Assembly: GCA_002305765.1 (NCBI GenBank)
Contig: DBQU01000004.1
Span: 8,234 to 45,764, forward strand
DNA: 37,531 nucleotides
Source of the DNA: Deltaproteobacteria bacterium UBA1386
Lineage (GTDB): Bacteria > Desulfobacterota > Syntrophorhabdia > Syntrophorhabdales > Syntrophorhabdaceae
Reading direction: 5' to 3'
This document shows positions 16,500-23,050 of this stretch, in pieces. The position numbers and the translations under genes are program-made. The notes below the pieces were generated by a model, which did not search any database, was not told the origin of the DNA, and worked only from the letters and a program-made list of their open reading frames with translations. Each line of letters begins with the position of its first letter. Position 1 is the stretch's first letter.

Positions 16500-16784
16500 G
16501 GCTTGAGTCGCTTGAATAGCTTGAGAGTTAGAGGAAGCGGCTCGAAGAGTTTGAACGTTCGAGGCGAGGATCCGTCGCTCGGGAAGGATCGACTTTTCCT
16601 GGTTGTTGGGCCCTCAACAGGCTGTTGACAAAGTGATTTCTCAAGGCGATTCGTGCTCTTTCGTCATTCCGGCGAAGGCCGGAATCCAGGAAAAACGATG
16701 GGTTAGGGAGACCTCTGGATTCCGGCCTTCGCCGGAATGACGGAGAAAATGAGTTTATCAACAGGCTGTCAAGCGACTCAAGCC
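16500..16784. repeat. Outer 16-bp inverted repeat around the intergenic region
   Basis: GGCTTGAGTCGCTTGA at 16500-16515 is repeated exactly inverted at 16769-16784. The left arm sits in a run of GCTTGA-like words (16492-16560). The pair frames the MITE-like element between the convergent phosphatidyltransferase and ispG genes. It may be a long-range hairpin or the outer edge of a mobile element. The whole 16498-16789 stretch contains no recognisable gene. Confidence 0.6.
16617..16769. mobile_element. MITE/REP-like element with nested inverted repeats
   Basis: Terminal inverted repeats of 21 nt lie at 16617-16637 and 16749-16769 (ACAGnCTGTTGAnAAAnTnAT pattern, a few mismatches). Inside them a perfect 28-bp inverted repeat occupies 16662-16689 and 16715-16742 with a 25-nt loop; its core is ATTCCGGCGAAGGCCGGAAT. 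Similar CGTCATTCCGGCG... palindromes are known as widely dispersed bacterial repeats. There is no ORF, so it would be non-autonomous and moved in trans. It may also act as a bidirectional transcription end for the convergent flanking genes. Confidence 0.65.
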
Positions 16785-16789
16785 GCTTC

Positions 16790-17851
16790 TTACCGGTTCA
16801 CCATGTTGAAGATCTCTTCCTTGAGGATGTTCTTTGCCATTTCGCGGGGGATGCCGGACTTGATGACGGTGCCCTTCTTGAAGAGCATGGCGCTGTTCGC
16901 GCCGAAAGCGAGGCCTATGTCCGCCTCGCGCGCCTCGCCGGGGCCGTTGACCTCACAACCCATGATGGCCACGTCCAGGTACGAATCGAAGTCGTTGATC
17001 TCCTTTTCGAACTCCTCGACTATCGCCGCGAGGTCCACTTTCGTCCTGCCGCAGGTGGGGCAGGAGATGATGTTGATGCCTCGTTTCCTCAGGCCCAGGT
17101 CGCGCAGGATGTGATAGGCGGCTATCACCTCGTACACGGGATTGCCGGTCAGCGAGACCCTGATGGTGTCTCCTATGCCCTCGTGGAGCAGTATGCCGAT
17201 GCCTATCGCCGACTTGATGGCTCCGGAAAAGACGGGGCCCGCCTCCGTTATCCCCACGTGAAGGGGATAATCGGACTTCCTGGAGAACTTCCTGTAAGCG
17301 TCGATGGTCTCCCTGATGTCCGATGCCTTGAGAGAGACCTTGAGCTCCGTCCATCCCACATCCTCAAAGAGGGCCACGTGGTACAGGGCGCTTTCGACCA
17401 TGGCGTCCGCGCTTGGCCTCGTATACTTCTTGAGGACCCTTTTCTCCATGGAACCGATGTTCATCCCGAGTCTCACGGGCGTCTTCGTTTCCAGGGCCGC
17501 CGTCGCGATCTCCCGCATCTTGCGCAGGTTGTTGATGGTGCCGGGGTTGACCCTTATGCCGTCGATGCCGAGTTCCATGGCCTTCAGCGCTATCTTGTGG
17601 TTGAAGTGAATGTCGCCGATGATGGGTACGTCCACTTCCTTTCTGAGGAAGGGGATTATCTTGCACGTTTCTTCCTGGGGCAGGGCGATCCTGACGAGTT
17701 CGCACCCGGCCTTCTTAAGTTCCCGCGTCTGTTCCAGGGTCTCTATGAAATTCTCGGGATTGGTCTTGAGCATGGATTGAACGACGATGGGGCTGCCCCC
17801 GCCTATGGGGATACCCCCGACGTGCATCTGTCTTGTCTTTTTACGTTTCAT
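16790..17851 (-). CDS. ispG: 4-Hydroxy-3-methylbut-2-enyl diphosphate synthase (IspG/GcpE)
   Basis: A 353-residue [4Fe-4S] enzyme of the MEP isoprenoid pathway, converting MEcPP to HMBPP. Recognisable stretches are VGGIPIGGGSPIVVQSM at the N-terminus and RVNPGTIN, with the cluster ligands ISCPTCGR and the GCEVNGPGEA motif at the C-terminus. It is the short bacterial form without the plant-type insert. The ATG at 17851 (MKRKKTRQMHVGG) with AAGGA upstream matches the family start; an in-frame ATG at 17893 behind GGTGGGGAT is a real alternative. Monocistronic, convergent with the phosphatidyltransferase gene and divergent from the small membrane protein gene. Confidence 0.95.
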   Translation of the reverse strand: MKRKKTRQMHVGGIPIGGGSPIVVQSMLKTNPENFIETLEQTRELKKAGCELVRIALPQEETCKIIPFLRKEVDVPIIGDIHFNHKIALKAMELGIDGIRVNPGTINNLRKMREIATAALETKTPVRLGMNIGSMEKRVLKKYTRPSADAMVESALYHVALFEDVGWTELKVSLKASDIRETIDAYRKFSRKSDYPLHVGITEAGPVFSGAIKSAIGIGILLHEGIGDTIRVSLTGNPVYEVIAAYHILRDLGLRKRGINIISCPTCGRTKVDLAAIVEEFEKEINDFDSYLDVAIMGCEVNGPGEAREADIGLAFGANSAMLFKKGTVIKSGIPREMAKNILKEEIFNMVNR

Positions 17852-17978
17852 CCCCTGTTCCTTGAATTGAAGTGGCTGAATCTTGCTTATCATATCCCCA
17901 CCGGGACCCGATGTCAATCATCAGCGTAGGCAAAAAAGTGTCCTTCTGCCGTCCGACCTATGGTATAGTGAACCAATC

Positions 17979-18326
17979 ATGAATGACGGCAAGAAAAAAG
18001 GCATCATTCTCATCATCATTGGTATCTGCATTCCCCTCTTTGCCCTGCCCTTTGTCTCCGGTTTGGACATCAACAAAGGGTTTATGGATAATTTCTACAA
18101 CGCGGGCATCAGGATAACGAAGAGTGCCGTTCCCGCACCGCCTGAAACCGCCGCCGGGAAGCCGTCGGGAGACACCGCGGGGAAGAACCCTCTTTCTCTT
18201 GAGAGAATGAGGATCGAAAGGATACCGTTCAGGTTCTTTCTTGTTCCCACCTTCATCCTTTTATACATAGGGATAGTCATGATCGATAGGGCAAAATCAA
18301 GGGAGAAGAAGACCGGGCACGTGTAG
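17979..18326 (+). CDS. Small two-helix membrane protein of unknown function
   Basis: A 115-residue protein with no recognised family. It has an N-terminal hydrophobic helix (residues about 8-26, GIILIIIGICIPLFALPFV) and a second helix near residues 87-105 (FFLVPTFILLYIGIVMI). Between them is a polar loop rich in Pro/Ala/Gly that probably faces the periplasm. Both ends are lysine-rich and likely cytoplasmic. A TATAGT hexamer lies at 17964-17969, only 9 nt before the ATG, so the leader would be very short if that is the -10 box. Upstream and divergent is ispG; downstream is the decarboxylase gamma/beta pair. Coding status is supported by the two clean helices and lack of an overlapping gene. 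Confidence 0.65.
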   Translation: MNDGKKKGIILIIIGICIPLFALPFVSGLDINKGFMDNFYNAGIRITKSAVPAPPETAAGKPSGDTAGKNPLSLERMRIERIPFRFFLVPTFILLYIGIVMIDRAKSREKKTGHV

Positions 18327-18568
18327 TGTCTGTTCCCGCTCGTATTCCGTTGTCCTTTCCTCCCCCCCCCTTTTTTTTAAGGTGTCGGCGTGGTTCTTCC
18401 GGATTCCCCGAGAGCGGACAATATGGCACCTTCCTTTTGCTCAACAATGCGCCTCCTCGTTAACAATTTCACTTGACTATAGGTAAGTGGTTGAGATAGT
18501 GTTTTACAGCAATTTCGGCACCTTTAATTATTCACATAAAAACCACCAAACCGGGAGGACGGGTTACT
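18327..18568 (+). promoter_or_regulatory. Non-coding leader with promoter TTGACT-N16-GATAGT and C9T8 tract
   Basis: A TTGACT at 18473-18478 and GATAGT at 18495-18500 (16-bp spacer) form a reasonable promoter for the following OadG/OadB genes, leaving a leader of about 60 nt. Upstream, 18362-18378 is a homopolymer pair of nine C followed by eight T, which may be unstable or act as a weak transcription end. No other gene is visible in this stretch. Confidence 0.5.
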
Positions 18569-18703
18569 ATGGACAAATGGACCTTTGGCTTCACCATGGT
18601 TGTTGTCGGGATGGGCGGTACCATATGTACCCTCATTGTTTTCAGTCTCATTATGTCTGCTCTCAAAAGGATCTTTCCCTACAGGAAAGAAGAAGACAAA
18701 TAA
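18569..18703 (+). CDS. OadG-like small gamma subunit of a Na+-translocating decarboxylase
   Basis: A 44-residue open frame starting ATG 18569, 10 nt after GGGAGG, and ending TAA 18701. It is one transmembrane helix (residues about 5-30) with GFTMVVVGMGGTICTLIVF and an ALKRIFP end, which is the pattern of OadG gamma chains (a GMG motif in the helix, then a basic/FP exit). Gamma subunits anchor and assemble the alpha and beta subunits of oxaloacetate, methylmalonyl-CoA and glutaconyl-CoA decarboxylases. The beta-subunit gene follows 15 bp later with its own GGGAGG, so the two are an operon. It is short enough to be missed by automatic annotation. The long hydrophilic OadG tail is absent. Confidence 0.75.
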   Translation: MDKWTFGFTMVVVGMGGTICTLIVFSLIMSALKRIFPYRKEEDK

Positions 18704-18718
18704 AGGGAGGATTGGGGC

Positions 18719-19861
18719 ATGTTTGCTGATTCGGTAATGAGCGGTTTGAATGGACTTACGGCTGGTTTCGCGAACCTGCACTGGTCGCATCCCGTGATGA
18801 TGATCATAGGTGGGTTGTTGCTGTACCTGGGGATCAAGAAAGATTGCGAGCCCCTGCTTCTGGTTCCCATCGGGTTCGGATGCATCCTCATCAACATACC
18901 CCTCGCTGGACTGATGGACAAAGAGGGATTTTTGCGCATCATCTACGATGCCGGTGTCATCACGGAACTCTTTCCCCTTTTCATATTCGTCGGCATAGGG
19001 GCGATGACGGATTTCGGACCCGTCCTGGAGAACCCTTATACCTTCCTCCTGGGTGCGGCAGGTCAGTTCGGCATATTCATCACCCTCCTTCTCGCCCTTG
19101 CTCTCGGCTTTCCTTACAAGGATGCCGTGACAATCGGCATCATAGGAGCCTGTGACGGTCCCACCGTCATTTACGTGGCCTCGCAGTACGCTCAACACCT
19201 GTTAGGGCCCGTGACAGTGGCGGCCTATTCCTACATGGCCCTCGTCCCGGTCCTCCAGCCTCCCATCATGAGGATGCTGACGACGCAGAAGGAACGTACC
19301 ACGGTCATGAAGAGCCACGCAAAAAGCGTGTCCAAGACGACGAAGATGCTCTTTCCCATCGTCATCACCATCGTCGGCGGTCTTATCGCCCCCAAGGGCC
19401 TCCCTCTTCTGGCGACGATCATGCTCGGCAACCTCATGAAAGAATCGGGGGTCGTCAGCAGGTTGACGAGTGCGGCGGAAAACGAGATAGCCAATATCGT
19501 GACACTCCTCCTGGGCATATCCATCGGCGCCACCATGAGCGGGCCGGTCTTTGTGCAGCCCAAGACCCTCATCATCCTTATCCTCGGGCTTCTCGCCATA
19601 TGTCTCGACACGGTGTGCGGCGTCCTTTTTGGAAAGGTCCTCTACGTTGTTACCGGAGGGAAGGTCAACCCCCTCATCGGTGCCTCGGGCATATCGGCCT
19701 TCCCCATGGCGGCCCGTGTCGCCCAGAAGGAAGGATTGAAATATAACAAGAGAAATTATCTTCTCATGCATGCCATGGGAGCCAATGCCGGCGGGCAGGT
19801 TGGGTCGGTCATGGCCGCCGCCGTCATGCTCTCCGTCCTCAACGGAATGGGTCTCATCTAG
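18719..19861 (+). CDS. Na+-translocating decarboxylase beta subunit (OadB/GcdB/MmdB family)
   Basis: A 380-residue polytopic membrane protein with about nine to eleven hydrophobic segments. The ion-site motifs of the family are intact: the GACDGPTVIYVAS re-entrant region (equivalent to D203 of Klebsiella OadB) and KVNPLIGASGISAFPMAARV near the C-terminus (equivalent to N373, S382 and R389). The beta subunit decarboxylates carboxybiotin and pumps Na+ outward. No carboxyltransferase (alpha) or biotin-carrier gene is in the window, so the substrate (oxaloacetate, methylmalonyl-CoA, glutaconyl-CoA or malonate) is unknown and the partner must be encoded elsewhere. A clear terminator follows at 19889. 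Confidence 0.93.
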   Translation: MFADSVMSGLNGLTAGFANLHWSHPVMMIIGGLLLYLGIKKDCEPLLLVPIGFGCILINIPLAGLMDKEGFLRIIYDAGVITELFPLFIFVGIGAMTDFGPVLENPYTFLLGAAGQFGIFITLLLALALGFPYKDAVTIGIIGACDGPTVIYVASQYAQHLLGPVTVAAYSYMALVPVLQPPIMRMLTTQKERTTVMKSHAKSVSKTTKMLFPIVITIVGGLIAPKGLPLLATIMLGNLMKESGVVSRLTSAAENEIANIVTLLLGISIGATMSGPVFVQPKTLIILILGLLAICLDTVCGVLFGKVLYVVTGGKVNPLIGASGISAFPMAARVAQKEGLKYNKRNYLLMHAMGANAGGQVGSVMAAAVMLSVLNGMGLI

Positions 19862-19888
19862 TAAGAATAACAGGGAACGGAATGGAAA

Positions 19889-19930
19889 GGGGCCGGACAG
19901 TCAACGATCTGTCCGGCCCCCCCATTTTTT
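19889..19930 (+). terminator. Rho-independent terminator after the decarboxylase beta gene
   Basis: A 12-bp stem GGGGCCGGACAG / CTGTCCGGCCCC with an 8-nt loop TCAACGAT lies at 19889-19920 and is followed by CCCATTTTTT. It lies 28 bp after the stop codon. It separates the OadG/OadB unit from the downstream transporter unit, which has its own promoter. Confidence 0.9.
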
Positions 19931-20001
19931 AGGTATCCCTGGAAAGAGGAAAAGGAGTCGGGGGGCTCGCCCCGCAACTCGACCCTTCCATTCGATAGTG
20001 C

Positions 20002-20029
20002 TTGCTTCAAAGAAGTGACTTGTTATATA
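20002..20029 (+). promoter_or_regulatory. Putative sigma70 promoter of the transporter/kinase-like operon
   Basis: TTGCTT at 20002-20007 and TATATA at 20024-20029 are separated by 16 bp. Transcription would begin near 20036, giving a leader of about 110 nt before the ATG at 20147. This leader contains the structured element described separately. Apart from the terminator, this promoter and that element, 19862-20146 holds nothing recognisable. Confidence 0.55.
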
Positions 20030-20061
20030 GTAGCTTCAGTGTCCATCAAAACTAGAATCGT

Positions 20062-20112
20062 GCAGACCTTCAGCTAGTCGGGGTGACTAAAGAGTGTACG
20101 CTCTTGGTCTGC
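20062..20112 (+). ncRNA. Structured 5' leader: candidate three-way-junction riboregulator
   Basis: The leader RNA folds by eye into a compact three-way junction. P1 is GCAGACC (20062-20068) with GGTCTGC (20106-20112). P2 is TAGTC (20075-20079) with GACTA (20085-20089), loop GGGGT. P3 is AAGAG (20090-20094) with CTCTT (20101-20105). P2 and P3, and P3 and P1, abut without unpaired bases. A competing pairing exists: GTGCA (20060-20064) with TGCAC (20120-20124), which excludes part of P1 and lies just before the AGGGGG ribosome site (20131-20136). Such mutually exclusive stems are what a cis-regulatory switch needs. Known class not identified. Confidence 0.45.
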
Positions 20113-20146
20113 TTGGTGATGCACAGAAAAAGGGGGTTCAGAGTCT

Positions 20147-21478
20147 ATGGATTTCGTGCAGACCGCATCACTTGTGATCTTTCTCGCCAGCATCATCCTC
20201 GTCATAACAGGTTGGATCGACAGCGTTCTGGCCGCGTTGCTGGGTATCCTCTTCATGGTCTTCTTCGGGATCATGTCGGACATCGATGCCTTCAAGATCG
20301 TCGACTGGAACGTCATCATCATCCTCCTCAGCATCTGGATCATCTCGGGGTATTTCGGGAAGTCGGGGGTGCCCGATTTCCTTTCGGCAGCCATTCTCAA
20401 GCTGTCGAAGGGCAACGTGGCCCTCTTCGTGACCATGATCGGGGCACTGGCCGGATTCGTCTCCATGCTCATCGACAACGTGGTCGTCGTCCTCATGTTC
20501 GCGCCCGTCATCTTTCACGCCTGCCGGCGGTTCAATTTCAAAGCCTTCGGTCCCGTGCTCTTTCTGGCGCTTTGCGCGAACTTCATGGGTACGGCGATGC
20601 TTCTCGGCGACCTGCCGCCGCAGATGCTTCACAGCGTGTCCGGGATCGAGTTCAGCGGTTTCATCTGGCAGCTGGGCAGGCCGTCGTCATTGTTCATCCT
20701 TCTCATTTCCTATGTTGTGACCTGCTGGATGTTCTACATGATGTTCAAAAGGTCCTACAAAGGGATGACCATGGACGTGGCGTCAATGGACGAGCGTCCC
20801 CTGGACCACATCAAGGACAAGCCTTTTGCCATCGTGGTATGCATCGTCTTCGCCCTGACCATCGTGGCCATGGCCCTTCGTCCGATCTTTGGCTACCACC
20901 TCGGTTTCATCGCGATGTGGGGCGCCATCTGTCTCATCCTCATCTTCGAGATCCTCAAGGACCGTTTCACGCTGGAGATCCCCAGCCTCGAGCACGTGCT
21001 TTCGGAACTGGACTGGCGTGCCGTGTTCTTCTATGTCGCGCTCTTCGCTCTCGTCGGCGGGCTCGAGCATTCGGGGGTCATCAAGCTGGTGTCGAACGCG
21101 ATCACTCCCCTCATCAAACAGAGCCTCGTGATGGGAAGCACGCTCCTTTTCTGGGTTACCGCCCCCATCGTTGGCATCGTGGAGCACGATGCCTATATTC
21201 TTACCATGCTCTATGTTATCCGCGACCTTGCCAAGGATACGGGTATGAACCCCTGGCCCCTCTACTGGATGCTCCTGTGGGCCGGTACTCTTGGCAGCAA
21301 CCTGACGATCGCCGGAGCTCCGGCGCTCTTCGTGGCGAAGAACCTGGCGGAAAAGGAGGACCAGGAAAAGATATCTCTGAAATCCTTCCTCGGGATGACG
21401 GTTCCCTATGTTATCGTGTCGCTGATGGCCTGCTACATACCGGCCATGCTTATCTGGGTCTTCCCATTCGCGAAATAG
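20147..21478 (+). CDS. Ion-transporter (IT) superfamily permease, SLC13/ArsB/NhaD-like
   Basis: A 443-residue protein with about eleven to twelve hydrophobic segments. Two repeated half-motifs of the IT superfamily are visible: MLIDNVVVVLMFAPV in the first half and AGTLGSNLTIAGAPALFVAKN in the second, matching the SNNxxT/NP- and GGNLTLIGAPAN-like signatures of ArsB, CitM and NhaD transporters. Likely role is Na+- or H+-coupled transport of an ion or organic anion; substrate unknown. ATG 20147 follows a purine-rich AAGGGGG at 10 nt. It is preceded by a promoter and a structured leader, and the downstream gene is translationally coupled to it. Confidence 0.85.
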   Translation: MDFVQTASLVIFLASIILVITGWIDSVLAALLGILFMVFFGIMSDIDAFKIVDWNVIIILLSIWIISGYFGKSGVPDFLSAAILKLSKGNVALFVTMIGALAGFVSMLIDNVVVVLMFAPVIFHACRRFNFKAFGPVLFLALCANFMGTAMLLGDLPPQMLHSVSGIEFSGFIWQLGRPSSLFILLISYVVTCWMFYMMFKRSYKGMTMDVASMDERPLDHIKDKPFAIVVCIVFALTIVAMALRPIFGYHLGFIAMWGAICLILIFEILKDRFTLEIPSLEHVLSELDWRAVFFYVALFALVGGLEHSGVIKLVSNAITPLIKQSLVMGSTLLFWVTAPIVGIVEHDAYILTMLYVIRDLAKDTGMNPWPLYWMLLWAGTLGSNLTIAGAPALFVAKNLAEKEDQEKISLKSFLGMTVPYVIVSLMACYIPAMLIWVFPFAK

Positions 21479-21489
21479 GGGGTATGGTC

Positions 21490-22338
21490 ATGGCAATATT
21501 GACAATTTCACGGCAGTTCGGAGGCGGAGCGAGGGCGATCGCGCTCCAGGTCGCCCGGGACCTGGGGTACGAATACGTCGACCGCTCCACCATGTTCAAG
21601 GACATCTCGTCGGAGGGTCCGCGATGGGGTACGTACGCGAAGGACTTCGACGAGCATTACCCGAACGTGTGGGAGCGCAACGACTGGTCGTTCAAGGCCT
21701 TCGTCGCCCTCATCCAGAACCTCATGTACGGCTACGCGCAAAGGGACAAGGTGATCATCGCCGGCACGGGCGCCACCTTTCTGCTGAAAGGGGTCCCTCA
21801 CGTCCTCAGGGTCCGGATAGAGAGCTCCATGGAGGACCGCATAAACAGGGTGCAGGGAGACCAGGTGATCAACGAGAGCACCGCCCGGTGGATCATCGAC
21901 AAGGTCGACGCCGACATGTCCCGTTCCATGTACGTCATCTACGGAAAGGAATGGGATGACCCGAAAGAGTTCGACAGCGTGTTCAACAGCTCGACACAGA
22001 CGCAGGATGAGATCGTGGAAGAGATCAAAAAGGGCCTTGCGGCGAAGGAAGCCCTGAGAACGAAGGAAGCCCTGGACATCCTGAACCTCCGGGCGATTGC
22101 GTCGAAGGTAAAAGCCGCGATCCTGACGGACCCCTCCTTTACCGTTTCCTATCTCGACGTTTCTCCCAAAGAGGAGGGAATGCCCCGCTACGGGCTCATC
22201 GTGAGGGGCTTCGTGCATGAGATGGACGACACACAGAGCATAAAGGAAAAGGTCAGAAGCATCGCCGGTGACCTGCCGCTCGAGTTCGACGTACAGTATC
22301 AGATGCTTCCACGGTTCGGTCACTTCGATTTCAGGTAG
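21490..22338 (+). CDS. Cytidylate kinase-like family protein
   Basis: A 282-residue protein. Residues 1-190 resemble the cytidylate-kinase-like P-loop family: AILTISRQFGGGARAIALQVARDLGYEYVD at the N-terminus with the loop GGGAR, followed by a typical RDKVIIAGTGATFLLKG strand-loop. The last ~80 residues (from about TDPSFTVSYLDVSPKE) are not recognised and resemble a small alpha/beta add-on such as a BON-like domain. ATG 21490 is chosen over ATG 21484 because AGGGGG, which overlaps the transporter stop, is then 7 nt away. The true CMP kinase is usually elsewhere, so this is likely a divergent nucleotide-binding or regulatory protein. A terminator follows at 22360. Confidence 0.8.
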   Translation: MAILTISRQFGGGARAIALQVARDLGYEYVDRSTMFKDISSEGPRWGTYAKDFDEHYPNVWERNDWSFKAFVALIQNLMYGYAQRDKVIIAGTGATFLLKGVPHVLRVRIESSMEDRINRVQGDQVINESTARWIIDKVDADMSRSMYVIYGKEWDDPKEFDSVFNSSTQTQDEIVEEIKKGLAAKEALRTKEALDILNLRAIASKVKAAILTDPSFTVSYLDVSPKEEGMPRYGLIVRGFVHEMDDTQSIKEKVRSIAGDLPLEFDVQYQMLPRFGHFDFR

Positions 22339-22359
22339 GCTTGGACAAAGCGAATCCCT

Positions 22360-22394
22360 GCTCCCCGGTGGAGACAACCGCCGGGGAGTTTTTT
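22360..22394 (+). terminator. Rho-independent terminator between convergent operons
   Basis: CTCCCCGGTGG / CCGCCGGGGAG form an 11-bp stem (one G-U wobble) with loop AGACAA, followed by TTTTTTTG. It ends the transporter/kinase-like operon on the plus strand. The last V-ATPase gene, on the other strand, ends only 3 nt away, so its transcript also reads into this hairpin but without a U-tract. Confidence 0.92.
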
Positions 22395-22396
22395 TG

Positions 22397-23035
22397 TCAC
22401 GCCTCCCGTGCCGCCTCGCGGGCCAGCCGCTGGGCCTTTACCTTCATGAGAGAGCTTGTCGTCGAGCGCTCCATCTCCTCGAGTTTGGACGTGATGAAGC
22501 GGATGGTCTCGGTCAGGCGAGGAATGAAAGAGTGTTCGAGGGCGTTCACGCGCCGTCGCGTTTTCTCCACTTCCTTGCTCAGCCGGCGGACCGTATCCTC
22601 GGCCTGAGCCATGGAAAGGAGCCTGGGAAGGAACTCGCGGAGCTTCGCGATGGCCATGTCCAGCTCGGCCGACGTGTGCACCAGGGAGTAGCGCCCCGTC
22701 GCCTCGCCGTAGGCGATCTCCAGCTTCTGGATCCTTACGCTCATCAGCCGCGCTGGATGGACCGTGAGCTCGAGGTCCTGCATGACGGATTCGAGGGCAT
22801 TCTCGGTGATGGAGCGGGACGAAGTGATCTCGGCGAGAACGAAGAGCTTCATGACGTAGGGGAGCTCTTCGTCGACGATCTGGCGGAGGCCGCGGTACTC
22901 ACGGGCTATGTTCATGAACTCCTTTATCAGGCCGTCGAGCTTGTCCTTGAGGAGTTTGTGTCCCCGGCGGGCGACGACGAGGCGGCGCCTGAGTTTCAGA
23001 AGCTCCATTCGTGTCGGGTTAACGGCCAGTCTCAC
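22397..23035 (-). CDS. atpD: V/A-type ATPase subunit D (central rotor shaft)
   Basis: A 212-residue subunit. The N-terminal NPTRMELLKLRRRLVVARRGHKLLKDKLDGL is the diagnostic start of subunit D, and both ends are long helices that form the coiled-coil shaft turning inside the A3B3 head. The C-terminal part (RRRVNALEHSFIPRL...) matches the family. It links ATP hydrolysis or synthesis to rotation of the membrane ring via subunits F and C. Last gene of the operon, 15 bp after subunit B. Confidence 0.96.
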   Translation of the reverse strand: MRLAVNPTRMELLKLRRRLVVARRGHKLLKDKLDGLIKEFMNIAREYRGLRQIVDEELPYVMKLFVLAEITSSRSITENALESVMQDLELTVHPARLMSVRIQKLEIAYGEATGRYSLVHTSAELDMAIAKLREFLPRLLSMAQAEDTVRRLSKEVEKTRRRVNALEHSFIPRLTETIRFITSKLEEMERSTTSSLMKVKAQRLAREAAREA

Positions 23036-23050
23036 GGCAATCCTCCGGGA

